Assembly: GCF_002924445.1 (NCBI RefSeq)
Contig: NZ_PIGG01000045.1
Coordinates: 1-64,000 of the forward strand
Direction: 5' to 3'
Source: Minwuia thermotolerans
GTDB lineage: Bacteria; Pseudomonadota; Alphaproteobacteria; Minwuiales; Minwuiaceae
DNA length: 64,000 nt
The position numbers and the translations under genes were made by a program. Under the pieces are notes generated by a model. The model was not told the origin of the DNA. It saw only the letters and a list, made by a program, of their open reading frames with translations, and searched no databases. Position 1 is the stretch's first letter. Every line of letters begins with the position of its first letter. Of the stretch, positions 44,052-55,160 are shown in pieces.

Positions 44052-44243
44052 AGGCTCTTTCTTGTTTCCCCTGCTGCCCGGGCGGCTGGAGACACGTCCT
44101 CCCTAGATGCGGTCGTCCCCGCCGATCTGGATGCGCGGAACCGACGCAGCCGCCGGCGCGGCCCGGTGAATGGCGGTATCTTGCGCATGATCGGCCGAGT
44201 CCCGATTTCATTGAAGGAACGTCTACAGGCGGGGGAACCAGCA

Positions 44244-45647
44244 ATGTCCAGCGGCACGCGTCAGGAATCCGACTCCTTCGGCATCATCGAAGTGCCCTCC
44301 GAGCGCTACTGGGGCGCGCAGACGCAGCGCAGTCTGGGTAATTTCCGCATCGGCGCCGACCGCTTTCCGCCCTCGTTCATCCGCGCCCTGGGCCTGGTGA
44401 AATGGGCCGCCGCCATGGCCAACATGGATTTCAATCTTCTCGACAGGAAGATCGGCGAAGCCATTGTATCTGCAGCGAAAGAGGTCGCCGAGAACCGGCT
44501 GGACGATCACTTTCCGCTGGTCGTCTGGCAGACCGGTTCGGGCACCCAGACGAACATGAACGCCAACGAAGTGATCGCCAACCGCGCGATCGAAATCCTG
44601 GGCGGCAAGATGGGCGCCAAGGATCCCGTCCACCCCAACGATCACGTCAACCGCTCCCAGTCCTCCAACGACACCTTCCCGACGGCAATGCACGTCGCCG
44701 TGGTGGAACAGCTTCGCAATGCCCTCGTTCCGTCGCTGCGGCACCTGCAGGAAGCGCTCTCGGCGAAGGCCGAGAGCTTCGAGGACATCGTCAAGATCGG
44801 CCGCACCCATCTGCAGGATGCGACGCCGCTCACCCTCGGCCAGGAATTCTCCGGCTATGCCCGGCAGGTGGAACTGGGGATGGACCGCATCCGCGCCGCC
44901 ATGCCCCGTCTCCACCCGCTGGCCCAGGGCGGCACCGCCGTCGGTACCGGCCTGAACAGCCCCGCAGGGTTCTCGGAGACGTTCGTGGAGCGGATCGCGG
45001 AAATCACCCACCTGCCCTTCGAATCGGCCACCAACAAGTTCGAGGCGCTGGCGGCGCATGACGCCATGGTGGAGATCTCCGGCGTGCTCAACACCATCGC
45101 CGCCAGCCTGTTCAAGATCGCCCAGGACATCCGCTTCCTGGGCTCCGGCCCGCGATCCGGTCTGGGCGAACTGAAGCTGCCGCAGAACGAGCCCGGTTCC
45201 TCGATCATGCCCGGCAAGGTGAACCCGACCCAGGCGGAGGCGCTGACCATGGTCTGCGTCCAGATCATGGGCAACCACACCGCAGTCACCGTGGCCGGCA
45301 GCCAGGGCAATTTCGAACTCAACGTCTTCAAGCCGGTGATCGCCCACAACGTGCTGCACTCCATCCGCCTTCTGGCGGACGCGGCGCAGAGCTTCACGGA
45401 CAACTGCATCGCCGGCATCGAGCCCGACCGGGAGCGCATCGCCGAGCTGATGGAGCGTTCGCTGATGCTGGTGACGGCGCTCGCCCCGCATATCGGCTAC
45501 GACGCGGCCGCGAAGATCGCCAAGTCGGCACACGACAAGGGCGTCACCCTGCGGGAGGCGGCGCTGGAGAGCGGCGCGGTCAGCGCCGAGGATTACGACC
45601 GCTGGATCGATCCGAAGGCGATGACGGAACCCGATCCGGGGGATTGA
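44244..45647 (+). CDS. fumC: Fumarate hydratase class II
   Basis: 467 residues, the usual class II length. Conserved blocks are complete: [55 protein letters not shown] and the signature [13 protein letters not shown]. It interconverts fumarate and malate in the citric acid cycle without an iron-sulfur cluster. ATG 44244 was chosen because the N terminus then matches the family; the frame is open far upstream by chance. It is divergent from the fusion gene. Confidence 0.97.
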   Translation: MSSGTRQESDSFGIIEVPSERYWGAQTQRSLGNFRIGADRFPPSFIRALGLVKWAAAMANMDFNLLDRKIGEAIVSAAKEVAENRLDDHFPLVVWQTGSGTQTNMNANEVIANRAIEILGGKMGAKDPVHPNDHVNRSQSSNDTFPTAMHVAVVEQLRNALVPSLRHLQEALSAKAESFEDIVKIGRTHLQDATPLTLGQEFSGYARQVELGMDRIRAAMPRLHPLAQGGTAVGTGLNSPAGFSETFVERIAEITHLPFESATNKFEALAAHDAMVEISGVLNTIAASLFKIAQDIRFLGSGPRSGLGELKLPQNEPGSSIMPGKVNPTQAEALTMVCVQIMGNHTAVTVAGSQGNFELNVFKPVIAHNVLHSIRLLADAAQSFTDNCIAGIEPDRERIAELMERSLMLVTALAPHIGYDAAAKIAKSAHDKGVTLREAALESGAVSAEDYDRWIDPKAMTEPDPGD

Positions 45648-45694
45648 GACGAACGACGCTTGCCGCAGCGTCAGGTGCGGCTTAGCGTCTTCCC

Positions 45695-46894
45695 ATGCGC
45701 ATTGCCAAGGTCGACACGCTCCGGCTGGGTGAATTCCCAAATCTGTTCTGGGTCCGGCTGACGGCCGATGACGGAACGGAGGGCGTGGGCGAGGCCTTCT
45801 TCGGCTCGCGCGCCGCCGTCGCCTACATCCACGAGTCCGCCGCGGACATTCTGATCGGGCGGGATCCCCGGCAGATCAACGCGCTGAACCGAGATCTCAC
45901 GCCCTATGTCGGCTATTCCGGCTCGGGGGCAGAAATGCGCGGGCGCTCCGCCATCGACATGGCGCTGCACGACCTCATCGGCCGGGCGACGGGACTGCCG
46001 GTCCATGATCTGCTGGGCGGCCTCGCGCGCCCCTCGATCCGCGTCTACAACACCTGCGCCGGCTATCGCTATGTCCGCGAGGCGCCGCGCCAGGTGACGG
46101 CCAACTGGGGCCTCGGCGCCGGCGCCGAAGGGCCCTACGAGGATCTCGACGCATTTCTCAACGAGGCCGGCGACCTGGCCGAGAGCCTGCTGGAAATGGG
46201 CGTCACGGGGATGAAGATCTGGCCCTTCGACTTCGCCGCGGAACGCAGCCGCGGCTTCGACATCTCCCCGGCGGAGCTGGAGACAGCGCTGGAGCCGTTC
46301 CGCAAGATCCGCCGGGCAGTCGGCCATCGAATGGATATCATGGCCGAGCTTCATGGCCACTGGTCGCCGCCGGCGGCTGCGCGCATCGCCGAGGCGCTGA
46401 CGGACGCCCGCCCCTTCTGGATCGAGGACGCAATCCGGCCTGACAACTGGGAAGGTTTCCAGCGCCTCAGGCAAGCGACCAATGCCCAGATCACCGCTTC
46501 CGAGACCGTCGGCGGCCTGCGCGACTGGACGCGGCTGATCAACTCCGGCTTCGTCGATGTCGTCATGCCCGACCTGGGCTGGTGCGGCGGCCTCAGCGAG
46601 GCGCGCAAGATCGCCGCCGTGGCCGAGGCCCGCGGCCTGCCTGTCGCGCCGCACGACTGCACGGGGCCGCTGCAGTTCGCCGCCTCGGTCCATTTCGTGC
46701 TGGCGATGCCGAACGCGCTGATCCAGGAGTTCGTCCGCGCTTTCTATTTCGGCTGGTACAACGAGATCGCCGAAAACCTGCCAGAGGTGGCGGACGGACG
46801 CGTCACGGCCCCCGCCGGACCGGGCTTCGGCACGCGGCTGAAAACCGGCGTGTTCGACCGGGCGGACGCCGAGACGGTCAGCAGCACCGCCTGA
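45695..46894 (+). CDS. Mandelate racemase/muconate lactonizing (enolase superfamily) enzyme
   Basis: 399 residues. The N-terminal capping domain is followed by the barrel with Lys174 (GMKIWPFD), the metal ligands Glu218 (MAELHGHW), Glu244 (FWIEDAI) and Glu270 (ASETVGG), and His320 (APHDCTG). The Lys plus His pair and the ELHGHW block resemble sugar-acid dehydratases of the mandelate racemase subgroup. The exact acid cannot be named. It lies 47 bases after fumC and may share its transcript. Confidence 0.92.
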   Translation: MRIAKVDTLRLGEFPNLFWVRLTADDGTEGVGEAFFGSRAAVAYIHESAADILIGRDPRQINALNRDLTPYVGYSGSGAEMRGRSAIDMALHDLIGRATGLPVHDLLGGLARPSIRVYNTCAGYRYVREAPRQVTANWGLGAGAEGPYEDLDAFLNEAGDLAESLLEMGVTGMKIWPFDFAAERSRGFDISPAELETALEPFRKIRRAVGHRMDIMAELHGHWSPPAAARIAEALTDARPFWIEDAIRPDNWEGFQRLRQATNAQITASETVGGLRDWTRLINSGFVDVVMPDLGWCGGLSEARKIAAVAEARGLPVAPHDCTGPLQFAASVHFVLAMPNALIQEFVRAFYFGWYNEIAENLPEVADGRVTAPAGPGFGTRLKTGVFDRADAETVSSTA

Positions 46895-46898
46895 AGCC

Positions 46899-47363
46899 TC
46901 AGAGCACGAAGACCACAGCCCCCATCAGCACGTCCACATTCTCGCCGTCGCTGGCCAGCGGCAGCAGCAGGCGGCGGTAGACCTTGCGCAGACGCGCGGG
47001 CTTGAGGACCACATCGTTGACGGTCAGGCAGGGTCGGCGATCCTGAATCACGAACTCGTAGTCCTTGCGCACCTCGTTCCAGTCGGGTCCGGCATAGGCG
47101 CGGGAGACAAGCTGCCCGGTCATGTCATAGCCCATGCCCGCCACGACGTCGGTGCCTACCAGACGATAGCGGTAGCCGCCCGGCGCCAGCACGTCGATCA
47201 GGAACATCACGGGCAACACCGGTACGAGATCGGCCGGATCGACCTGATCGCGGGACGGCAGACGCCCGTCCTGCCGCAGGCCGTGCCAGTACCGCCGCAG
47301 CCGCAGCAGGCGCGGATCCTTCAGATCCCGGTCACTGGGATCGCGGTAGACCTCGAGGCTCAT
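46899..47363 (-). CDS. Small PAS-fold protein (PAS_5 type)
   Basis: 154 residues. The motif LRRYWHGLRQDGRLPSRDQV, then DPADLVPVLPVMFLIDV, followed by YRYRLVGTDVVAGMGYDMTG, is the pattern of the alphaproteobacterial single-domain PAS_5 family. These have no output domain and unknown partners. ATG 47363 is used; a TTG one codon upstream is the only extension of note. It is convergent with the enolase-superfamily gene (4 bases between stops) and divergent from the PadR regulator. Confidence 0.85.
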   Translation of the reverse strand: MSLEVYRDPSDRDLKDPRLLRLRRYWHGLRQDGRLPSRDQVDPADLVPVLPVMFLIDVLAPGGYRYRLVGTDVVAGMGYDMTGQLVSRAYAGPDWNEVRKDYEFVIQDRRPCLTVNDVVLKPARLRKVYRRLLLPLASDGENVDVLMGAVVFVL

Positions 47364-47475
47364 CAACCTGTCCGCAGGCGTTGTGGAACCGGCGCACGAT
47401 ACACGCCAGACGTTGAAACAATCCTAACCTTCCGGCAGAGAACAGGGGAATCGCACAGGGTCGTGATTGCAATTT

Positions 47476-47500
47476 TATATCGATCCTATATATATCGGTC
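47476..47500. promoter_or_regulatory. AT-rich direct repeat upstream of the padR-RND operon
   Basis: TATATCGATC (47476-47485) and TATATCGGTC (47491-47500) are direct repeats 15 bases apart, in an AT-rich patch 33-57 bases before the PadR-type gene. The position suits an operator or promoter controlled by the PadR protein itself. Confidence 0.45.
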
Positions 47501-47532
47501 TGAATTAAATTACCATCAGGCGTTGAGCGTAC

Positions 47533-48069
47533 ATGGATATCCGCACCCTTTGCCTCGGCATCCTCACATTCGGGGACGCCACCGGCTATGAAATCAAGAA
47601 GACCTTCGAGGATGATCTGAGCCACTTCTACGAGGCCAGTTTCGGCTCGATCTATCCGGCCCTGACCAGGATGACCGAGGAAGGTCTGGTGACCTGCACC
47701 GAACAGGCGCAGGACGGCCGCCCCGACAAGAAGATCTACACCATCACGTCCGCCGGCCGCATGGTCTTCCTGGACGCGCTTTCCGAACCGCCGCGCAAGG
47801 ATCGGATCCGCTCCGAGTTCCTGGCGATGCTGATGTTCTCCGACCTGATGTCGACCGCCCGGGTCTCCCGGCTGATCGACGACCGGCTGGGCGAACTGCA
47901 GTCGAAGATCGACGGTCTCGCCGAATGTCACGGCAACGCAACGTCGAACGTCGACAAGTTCATGCGGGGCTTCGGCGCCGCCATCTACCGGGCGGAACGC
48001 GACTATCTGAACGACAACCGCCACCTGCTCGAAGCCGAAGCGCTGCTCGCCCGCTCCGCGGGCGACTGA
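47533..48069 (+). CDS. PadR family transcriptional regulator
   Basis: 178 residues. The winged helix is typical: LCLGILTFGDATGYEIKKTF, FGSIYPALTRMTEEGLVT and a beta wing with GRPDKKIYTITSAGRMVFLD. The C-terminal half is the helical dimerisation region. PadR proteins usually repress efflux or detoxification genes until a phenolic or drug-like ligand binds. It starts 32 bases before the adaptor gene of an RND pump, so local control of that pump is likely. Confidence 0.93.
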   Translation: MDIRTLCLGILTFGDATGYEIKKTFEDDLSHFYEASFGSIYPALTRMTEEGLVTCTEQAQDGRPDKKIYTITSAGRMVFLDALSEPPRKDRIRSEFLAMLMFSDLMSTARVSRLIDDRLGELQSKIDGLAECHGNATSNVDKFMRGFGAAIYRAERDYLNDNRHLLEAEALLARSAGD

Positions 48070-48101
48070 AGGCGTGACACCCTGCCAGGGGAGTAACCGA
48101 T

Positions 48102-49271
48102 TTGAACCGCTCCTTCATCATCGCCATCGTGATCGCAGTGCTGGCGGTCGGGTGGCTCGCCACCGGCGTATTCCGGGACGAGATCGCCCAGGCCATCGAG
48201 CAGCCATCAGGCGACGGCGCCGCGGAAGCGCAGGCTGCCGGTGAGGGCGATGCCGGCGACGACCGGGCCGAACGCGCCACCGCGGCACTGACTGCCCCTG
48301 CGGAAGACCGCGAGATCATGCGCGTGCAGACCGAAGTCTTCGAGGCCCGTCCCCACGCCATGGAGATCGGCGTGCGCGGCCGCACGGAGTCGGTCCGCAC
48401 CGTCGACCTCCGTGCAGAGGCCGAGGGCAAGGTGGTCAAGCTCTACAAGGCCAAGGGCGAGACCGTGAAGGCCGGCGACCCCATCGCCCGCCTCAGCACC
48501 GAGGACCGCGAGGCCCGCCGCCTCGAAGCGCTGGCCCTGATCGAACAGCGTGAAATCGAGTACAACGCCGCCGTGAAGCTGGCCGCCAAGGGCTACAAGT
48601 CCGAGACCTCGGTCGCCACGGCCAGGGCGCTGCTGGATGCGGCCCGCGCGGCACAGAAGCGCGTCGCCGTCGAGATCGAGCAACTCACGATCCGCGCGCC
48701 ATTCGACGGCGTTATCGCCGTCCGGCCGATTCAGCTCGGCGCCTTCCTGCGGATAGGCGATCCGGTGGCCACCATCGTCGACCGCGATCCGATTCTGATC
48801 GTCGGCAACATCTCCGAGCGCGAGGTCGGCCTGGTCGAAGTTGGCGCGCCCGCCACGGCGCGGCTGGTCGACGGCGCCACGGTCCAGGGCACGGTCCGCT
48901 TCATCTCGCCGACCGCGGACGCCAGCACGCGGACCTTCCGCATCGAGGTCGAGGCCGACAATGCAGAGCGACGCATCCGCGACGGGGTCACCGCCGAGAT
49001 ACAGCTCGCCGCCGGCGAGGCGCCGGCGCACCGCCTGACGCCCGCGATCCTGACGCTCAACGACCAGGGCGATGTCGGCGTGCGGACGGTGGACCGGGAG
49101 CGCCGGGTGCGCTTCCGGCCGGTTGAGATCATCGCTGACGACGCCGATGGAGTCTGGGTCGCCGGCCTGCCGCAGACGGCCGAAATCATCACCGTTGGGC
49201 AGGAATACGTGCGCGAGGGCCAGACCGTGGAAGTGGCCCGGGCGGCGGGCAGCCAGGACCAGCGCCCATGA
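48102..49271 (+). CDS. RND efflux periplasmic adaptor (membrane fusion protein)
   Basis: 389 residues from a TTG start with AGGGGAG about 9 bases upstream. The N-terminal membrane anchor (about 4-23) is followed by an acidic Ala-rich linker (30-65), then the lipoyl/hairpin/barrel order of adaptors: VDLRAEAEGKVVKLYKAKGE, IRAPFDGVIAVRPIQLGAFL, and GVTAEIQLAAGEAP. It connects the pump to an outer-membrane channel, which is not encoded here. Its stop overlaps the pump start by ATGA. Confidence 0.93.
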   Translation: MNRSFIIAIVIAVLAVGWLATGVFRDEIAQAIEQPSGDGAAEAQAAGEGDAGDDRAERATAALTAPAEDREIMRVQTEVFEARPHAMEIGVRGRTESVRTVDLRAEAEGKVVKLYKAKGETVKAGDPIARLSTEDREARRLEALALIEQREIEYNAAVKLAAKGYKSETSVATARALLDAARAAQKRVAVEIEQLTIRAPFDGVIAVRPIQLGAFLRIGDPVATIVDRDPILIVGNISEREVGLVEVGAPATARLVDGATVQGTVRFISPTADASTRTFRIEVEADNAERRIRDGVTAEIQLAAGEAPAHRLTPAILTLNDQGDVGVRTVDRERRVRFRPVEIIADDADGVWVAGLPQTAEIITVGQEYVREGQTVEVARAAGSQDQRP

Positions 49272-52200
49272 TGAGCACCCTGATCGACGCGGCCATCAGC
49301 CGCGCGCGGACCGTCATCGCCACCCTGCTGCTGATCCTGACGGCCGGCGCCGCCGCCTACATCGCGATTCCCAAGGAGTCCGATCCCGACATCAACATCC
49401 CCATCCTCTACGTCTCCATGACCCATGAGGGCATCAGCCCCGAGGACGCGTCGCGTCTGCTGGTGCGTCCGATGGAGCAGGAACTTCAGGGTATCGAGGG
49501 GCTGAAGGAGATGCGCTCCATCGCCGCCGACGGCTTCGGTTCGGTGGTGCTGGAGTTCGATGCCGGTTTCAACGCCGACCAGGCGATGGACGACGTCCGC
49601 GAGAAAGTCGACCTGGCCAAGAGCGAACTGCCCGACGACACCGACGAACCACAGGTCCACGAGGTCAATTTCAGCCTGTTCCCGGTCATCGTGGTCACGC
49701 TGTCCGGCGACATCCCCGAGCGCGCGCTGTTCAAGGTCGCGCGCGACCTGCAGGACCGTATCGAGGGCCTGCCCAACGTCCTCGGCGTCGACATGGCCGG
49801 CGACCGGGAAGAGCTGCTCGAAGTGATCATCGATCCGGCCAGGCTGGAAAGCTACCAGATCGACCAGCAGCAGCTCGTCCAGACCATGAACCTGAACAAC
49901 CGTCTGGTGGCCGCCGGCGCGCTGGACACCGGCAATGGCCGTTTCGCGATTAAGGTGCCGGCGCTGTTCAAGACCGCGAAGGACGTGCTGACGCTGCCGA
50001 TCAAGACCGATGGCGACGCCGTGGTCACGCTGGCGGACGTCACCACCATTCGCCGCACCTTCAAGGACGTGGAGAACTTCGCCCGCCTGGACGGCAAGCC
50101 GGCAGTGGCGCTGGAGGTCAAGAAGCGCCTCGGCGCCAACATCATCGACACCATCGACCAGGTGAAGGCCATGGTCGGCGCGACCGCCACGCAATGGCCG
50201 GCAGGCGTCGAGGTCTCCTTCAGCCAGGACCGCTCCCAGCAGATCCGCACCATGCTGACGGACCTGCAGAACAACGTCATCAGCGCCATCCTGCTGGTGA
50301 TGATCGTGGTCGTCGCCGCGCTGGGCCTGCGCTCCGCCCTGCTGGTCGGCGTCGCCATCCCGGGCTCGTTCCTGATCGGCATCCTCTACCTGTTCCTGTT
50401 CGGCTTCACCATCAACATCGTGGTGCTGTTCTCGCTGATCCTGGCCGTCGGCATGCTGGTCGACGGCGCCATCGTGGTCACCGAATTCGCTGACCGGAAG
50501 ATGGCCGAGGGCGAGCACCGCCGGACCGCCTACGCCCTGGCGGCGAAGCGCATGGCCTGGCCGATCATCGCCTCCACGGCGACCACGCTGGCCGCCTTCA
50601 TGCCGCTGCTGTTCTGGCCCGGCGTGGTCGGCGAGTTCATGCAGTTCCTGCCGTTGACGCTCATCACCACGCTCTCGGGTTCGCTGCTCATGGCGCTGAT
50701 CTTCGTGCCGACGCTGGGTTCGATCTTCGGCAAGAGCCCGACCGGCGAGAACAGCGCGGTCGCCATGGCGGAATCCGGATCGATCCGGGAAATTCCCGGT
50801 TTTACAGGCATGTACGCCAGGTTCCTCTCAGGCGTGATGAAGCGACCGGCGCTCTGGCCCTCGGTCATCGTCGCGCTGGCCGTGGCGACACTGATCGGCG
50901 TCAACGTGGCCTACGGGACCTTCGGCAAGGGGGTCGAGTTCTTCCCCGACGTCGAGCCTGAACAGGCGCTGGTCTACGTTCATGCCAGGGGCAATCTGTC
51001 GGTCCGCGAGCAGGATGCGCTGGTGCGCCAGGTGGAGGACCGGATCCTGACGCTGGACGACTTCTCGTCGGTCTACACGCGCGCCGGCAAGCGCAACGAG
51101 GACGGCTCCGACATATCCGAGGACGTCATCGGCATCATCAACCTGGAACTCAAGGACTGGGAAGACCGCCGCTCCGTCGACGAGATCTTCCCGCATATCC
51201 GCCGCCTGACATCCGACATCGCCGGCATCGTGGTCGAGCCGCGCGAGCCCGAGGCCGGTCCGCCCACCGGCAAGGACGTCCAGGTCCAGATCACCTCCAT
51301 CTACCGTGAGAGCCTGGACCCGGTGGCCGCGCGGATCCGCAACTATCTGGAGAACGAGGTCGCCGACCTGCAGGACATCGAGGACTCGCGCCCCCTCCCC
51401 GGCATTCAGTGGGAACTGGAGGTCGACCGCGCCATGGCCGGCCGCTTCGGCGTCGACGTCGCCACCATCGGCGCCTATGTCCAGTTCGTCACCAACGGCG
51501 TGCTCGCGGACGACTACCTGCCCGACGACGCCGAGGAAGATGTCGACATCCGCATCCGCTTCCCCGTCGAGTACCGCAATCTCGACATGCTGGACAATCT
51601 CAACATCAACACGCCCCAAGGTTCGGTGCCGCTGTCGAACTTCGTCAAGCGCGAGGCCCGACCGAAGGTCGGCAAGATCGAGCGCATCGACGGCAAGTTC
51701 CGGCTGATGGTGAAGGCGAACGTCGCCGAGGGCGTGCTGGTCGACGACAAGGTGCAGGAGATCAAGGCCTGGCTGGACACCCAGGATATCCCGGAAAGCG
51801 TGGAGATCACCTTCCGCGGCGCCGACGAGGAACAGGCCAGGTCGATGCAGTTCCTGATGCAGGCCTTCGTCATCGCCCTGTTCATCATGGCGATCATCCT
51901 GGTCACGCAGTTCAACAGCTTCTACCGCGCCTTCCTGATCCTGACCGCGGTGATCATGTCCACCATCGGCGTGATGATCGGGCTTCTGGTGATGGATCAG
52001 CCCTTCGGCATCGTCATGACGGGCGTCGGCGTGATCTCGCTGGCGGGCATCGTCGTCAACAACAACATCGTCCTGATCGATACCTATGCCCATCTGGAGA
52101 AGCAGGGCATGGACCGCTACGAGGCGATCGTGCGCACCGGCGCCCAGCGTCTCCGACCGGTGCTGCTGACCACCATCACGACGATCTGCGGCCTGATGCC

Positions 52201-52456
52201 GATGGTCTTCCAGGCCAATATCGATTTCTTCACCCGCACCATCGCGATCGGCGCGCCGTCGACCCAGTGGTGGGTGCAGCTCGCCAGCGCCGTCGCCTTC
52301 GGTCTCGGCTTCGCGACCATTCTCACGCTGGTGGTGACGCCCTGCCTGCTGGCGCTCGGCGTCCGCGTCGGCCAGGCGGTGCACGGCCGCCGGAAGGGCG
52401 ACGGCTCCGGCCGTGGCGACCACACGCCCGAACTGGACCTGGCGCCGGCGGAGTAG
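49268..52456 (+). CDS. RND family efflux permease
   Basis: 1062 residues, the usual RND size. Twelve helices and two large periplasmic loops are apparent. Conserved features include AYIAIPKESDPDINIPILY, the proton-relay helix LFSLILAVGMLVDGAIVVTE, and the second half VGVISLAGIVVNNNIVLIDT and RLRPVLLTTITTICGLMPM. The Lys-Glu-x-Asp-Pro-Asp-Ile opening places it near the heavy-metal or multidrug VexF/AcrB-like bacterial group. The substrate is unknown. It is the last gene of the padR-adaptor-pump unit. Confidence 0.95.
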   Translation: MMSTLIDAAISRARTVIATLLLILTAGAAAYIAIPKESDPDINIPILYVSMTHEGISPEDASRLLVRPMEQELQGIEGLKEMRSIAADGFGSVVLEFDAGFNADQAMDDVREKVDLAKSELPDDTDEPQVHEVNFSLFPVIVVTLSGDIPERALFKVARDLQDRIEGLPNVLGVDMAGDREELLEVIIDPARLESYQIDQQQLVQTMNLNNRLVAAGALDTGNGRFAIKVPALFKTAKDVLTLPIKTDGDAVVTLADVTTIRRTFKDVENFARLDGKPAVALEVKKRLGANIIDTIDQVKAMVGATATQWPAGVEVSFSQDRSQQIRTMLTDLQNNVISAILLVMIVVVAALGLRSALLVGVAIPGSFLIGILYLFLFGFTINIVVLFSLILAVGMLVDGAIVVTEFADRKMAEGEHRRTAYALAAKRMAWPIIASTATTLAAFMPLLFWPGVVGEFMQFLPLTLITTLSGSLLMALIFVPTLGSIFGKSPTGENSAVAMAESGSIREIPGFTGMYARFLSGVMKRPALWPSVIVALAVATLIGVNVAYGTFGKGVEFFPDVEPEQALVYVHARGNLSVREQDALVRQVEDRILTLDDFSSVYTRAGKRNEDGSDISEDVIGIINLELKDWEDRRSVDEIFPHIRRLTSDIAGIVVEPREPEAGPPTGKDVQVQITSIYRESLDPVAARIRNYLENEVADLQDIEDSRPLPGIQWELEVDRAMAGRFGVDVATIGAYVQFVTNGVLADDYLPDDAEEDVDIRIRFPVEYRNLDMLDNLNINTPQGSVPLSNFVKREARPKVGKIERIDGKFRLMVKANVAEGVLVDDKVQEIKAWLDTQDIPESVEITFRGADEEQARSMQFLMQAFVIALFIMAIILVTQFNSFYRAFLILTAVIMSTIGVMIGLLVMDQPFGIVMTGVGVISLAGIVVNNNIVLIDTYAHLEKQGMDRYEAIVRTGAQRLRPVLLTTITTICGLMPMVFQANIDFFTRTIAIGAPSTQWWVQLASAVAFGLGFATILTLVVTPCLLALGVRVGQAVHGRRKGDGSGRGDHTPELDLAPAE

Positions 52457-52488
52457 GACAGACCGGCGCCCCGGGATTCGAGTAGCCC

Positions 52489-53805
<1,317 letters not shown>

Positions 53806-54942
53806 TCAGTCCAGGGAGACGGGTCCGCCGTCCCCGAGCACATGGCTGCAGCCGAGGCGACGCGCCTCGGCCTCGGTATCGTCAGCGGCGTCCAGGCCGT
53901 GCAGCACCGTCCAGCCCTCCGCCTTCAGGTCCCGCGCCGCGCCGCGCGGCGTGCCGGCCGGCAGGTAGAGCCGCCGCGGCGGCTGGCGCCTGGGAAGCGC
54001 GCGCAGCACGGAATCGAGATAGACCGTGGCGCCGACCGCCGTTTCGCCCGCCTCGCCGCGATAACGTCCGCCACGGGCGATCTCGCCCCGGACCCCGCGG
54101 GCGAAGACGGCGAAGGCGATGCCGCTCTGATACTCGAAGCCGCGATACTCGCCGGGGTCGATCGTGACCGCGAGTTCCGGATCGGCGGCCGTAACTTCGC
54201 CGACAAGCGCCGAAAGCCGGTCCACCAGCATCCCCGCCTCGCCGTCGATGGCGAGGCGCTTCAGCCGTGCGATCGCTTCGCGGGCCTCGCCCACGGCCTC
54301 CAGAAGACCGAAAACCGTCTCGTCACCGTTCACCAGCGCACGGAGTTCGCCTGCATCCTTGGCGTCCAGCGCGCGGCGCGCCGCGGCGACGGCGGCATCG
54401 TCGAGCCCCCTGCCCTTCAGCACCATCGGCGCCAGCGCCGGCAAGGTGAGATCGACCGTGATCCCCCGCACCCCCGCGGCTCTGAGCGCCTCCACCACCA
54501 GCAACACGATCTCCGCCTCCGCGGCGACGGCGTCGGTCCCGAAGATCTCGATGCCCGCCTGGGTGAACTGCCGCTCAGGCCGCAGCTGGTCGCCGCGCAC
54601 ACGCAGCACCTGACCTGAATAGCAGAGCCTGAGCGGCCGCGGCGCGGAGGCGAGACGGGTCGTCGCCAGGCGCGCGATCTGCGGCGTCATGTCGGCGCGC
54701 AGGCCCATCATCTTCTGCGAGATCGGGTCCATCAGCCGGAAGACCTGCGCCGACAGCTGCTGGCCGGGACCGGTAAGCAGGCTGCTCTCGAATTCGAGCA
54801 GCGGCGGCTTCACGCGCCGGTAGCCCTGACGCCCGAAGGCCGTCATAAGGCAATGGACCGCCGCCGCCTCCATCTCCGCTTCCTCGGGGAGGGCGTCGCG
54901 CAGTCCGGCCGGCAGCAGCGCCGTGTGCATCGCTTTCTTCAT
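53806..54942 (-). CDS. hisZ: ATP phosphoribosyltransferase regulatory subunit HisZ
   Basis: 378 residues, a class II histidyl-tRNA-synthetase-like protein without the anticodon-binding part. Motif 2-like sequence is seen in RLCYSGQVLRVRGDQLRPER and QFTQAGIEIFG; motif 3-like GEIARGGRYRG is partial, as expected for a paralogue without aminoacylation. HisZ joins short HisG to start histidine synthesis. ATG 54942 is used; the internal ATG at 54930 is close. No hisG is in the window. The gene is upstream of purA with a 24-base gap. Confidence 0.9.
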   Translation of the reverse strand: MKKAMHTALLPAGLRDALPEEAEMEAAAVHCLMTAFGRQGYRRVKPPLLEFESSLLTGPGQQLSAQVFRLMDPISQKMMGLRADMTPQIARLATTRLASAPRPLRLCYSGQVLRVRGDQLRPERQFTQAGIEIFGTDAVAAEAEIVLLVVEALRAAGVRGITVDLTLPALAPMVLKGRGLDDAAVAAARRALDAKDAGELRALVNGDETVFGLLEAVGEAREAIARLKRLAIDGEAGMLVDRLSALVGEVTAADPELAVTIDPGEYRGFEYQSGIAFAVFARGVRGEIARGGRYRGEAGETAVGATVYLDSVLRALPRRQPPRRLYLPAGTPRGAARDLKAEGWTVLHGLDAADDTEAEARRLGCSHVLGDGGPVSLD

Positions 54943-55160
54943 GGCGCGCTTCTGGTATCCAAGTCCCCCCGCCCATGCAACGACAATCGGGGAACGCGTC
55001 GCCGCAGGCCCGCCAGCCACGGGCCAGGCGCATGGCGATTCGCCGGATTTGACCGTTCCGTCATGCAAATGACACACTATGTCGGCGCAAACCTGTTGGA
55101 ATTGTTGAGTTTTGCCACATGCCCCTTGCCACGCCGCCCGGCTGCTCCGAGAGTCACGAC

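Noticed and set aside
42720-44243. Upstream extension of the fumC frame by about 500 codons
   Set aside because: The extension is antisense to the epimerase-VKOR fusion gene. Fumarase homology begins at ATG 44244.
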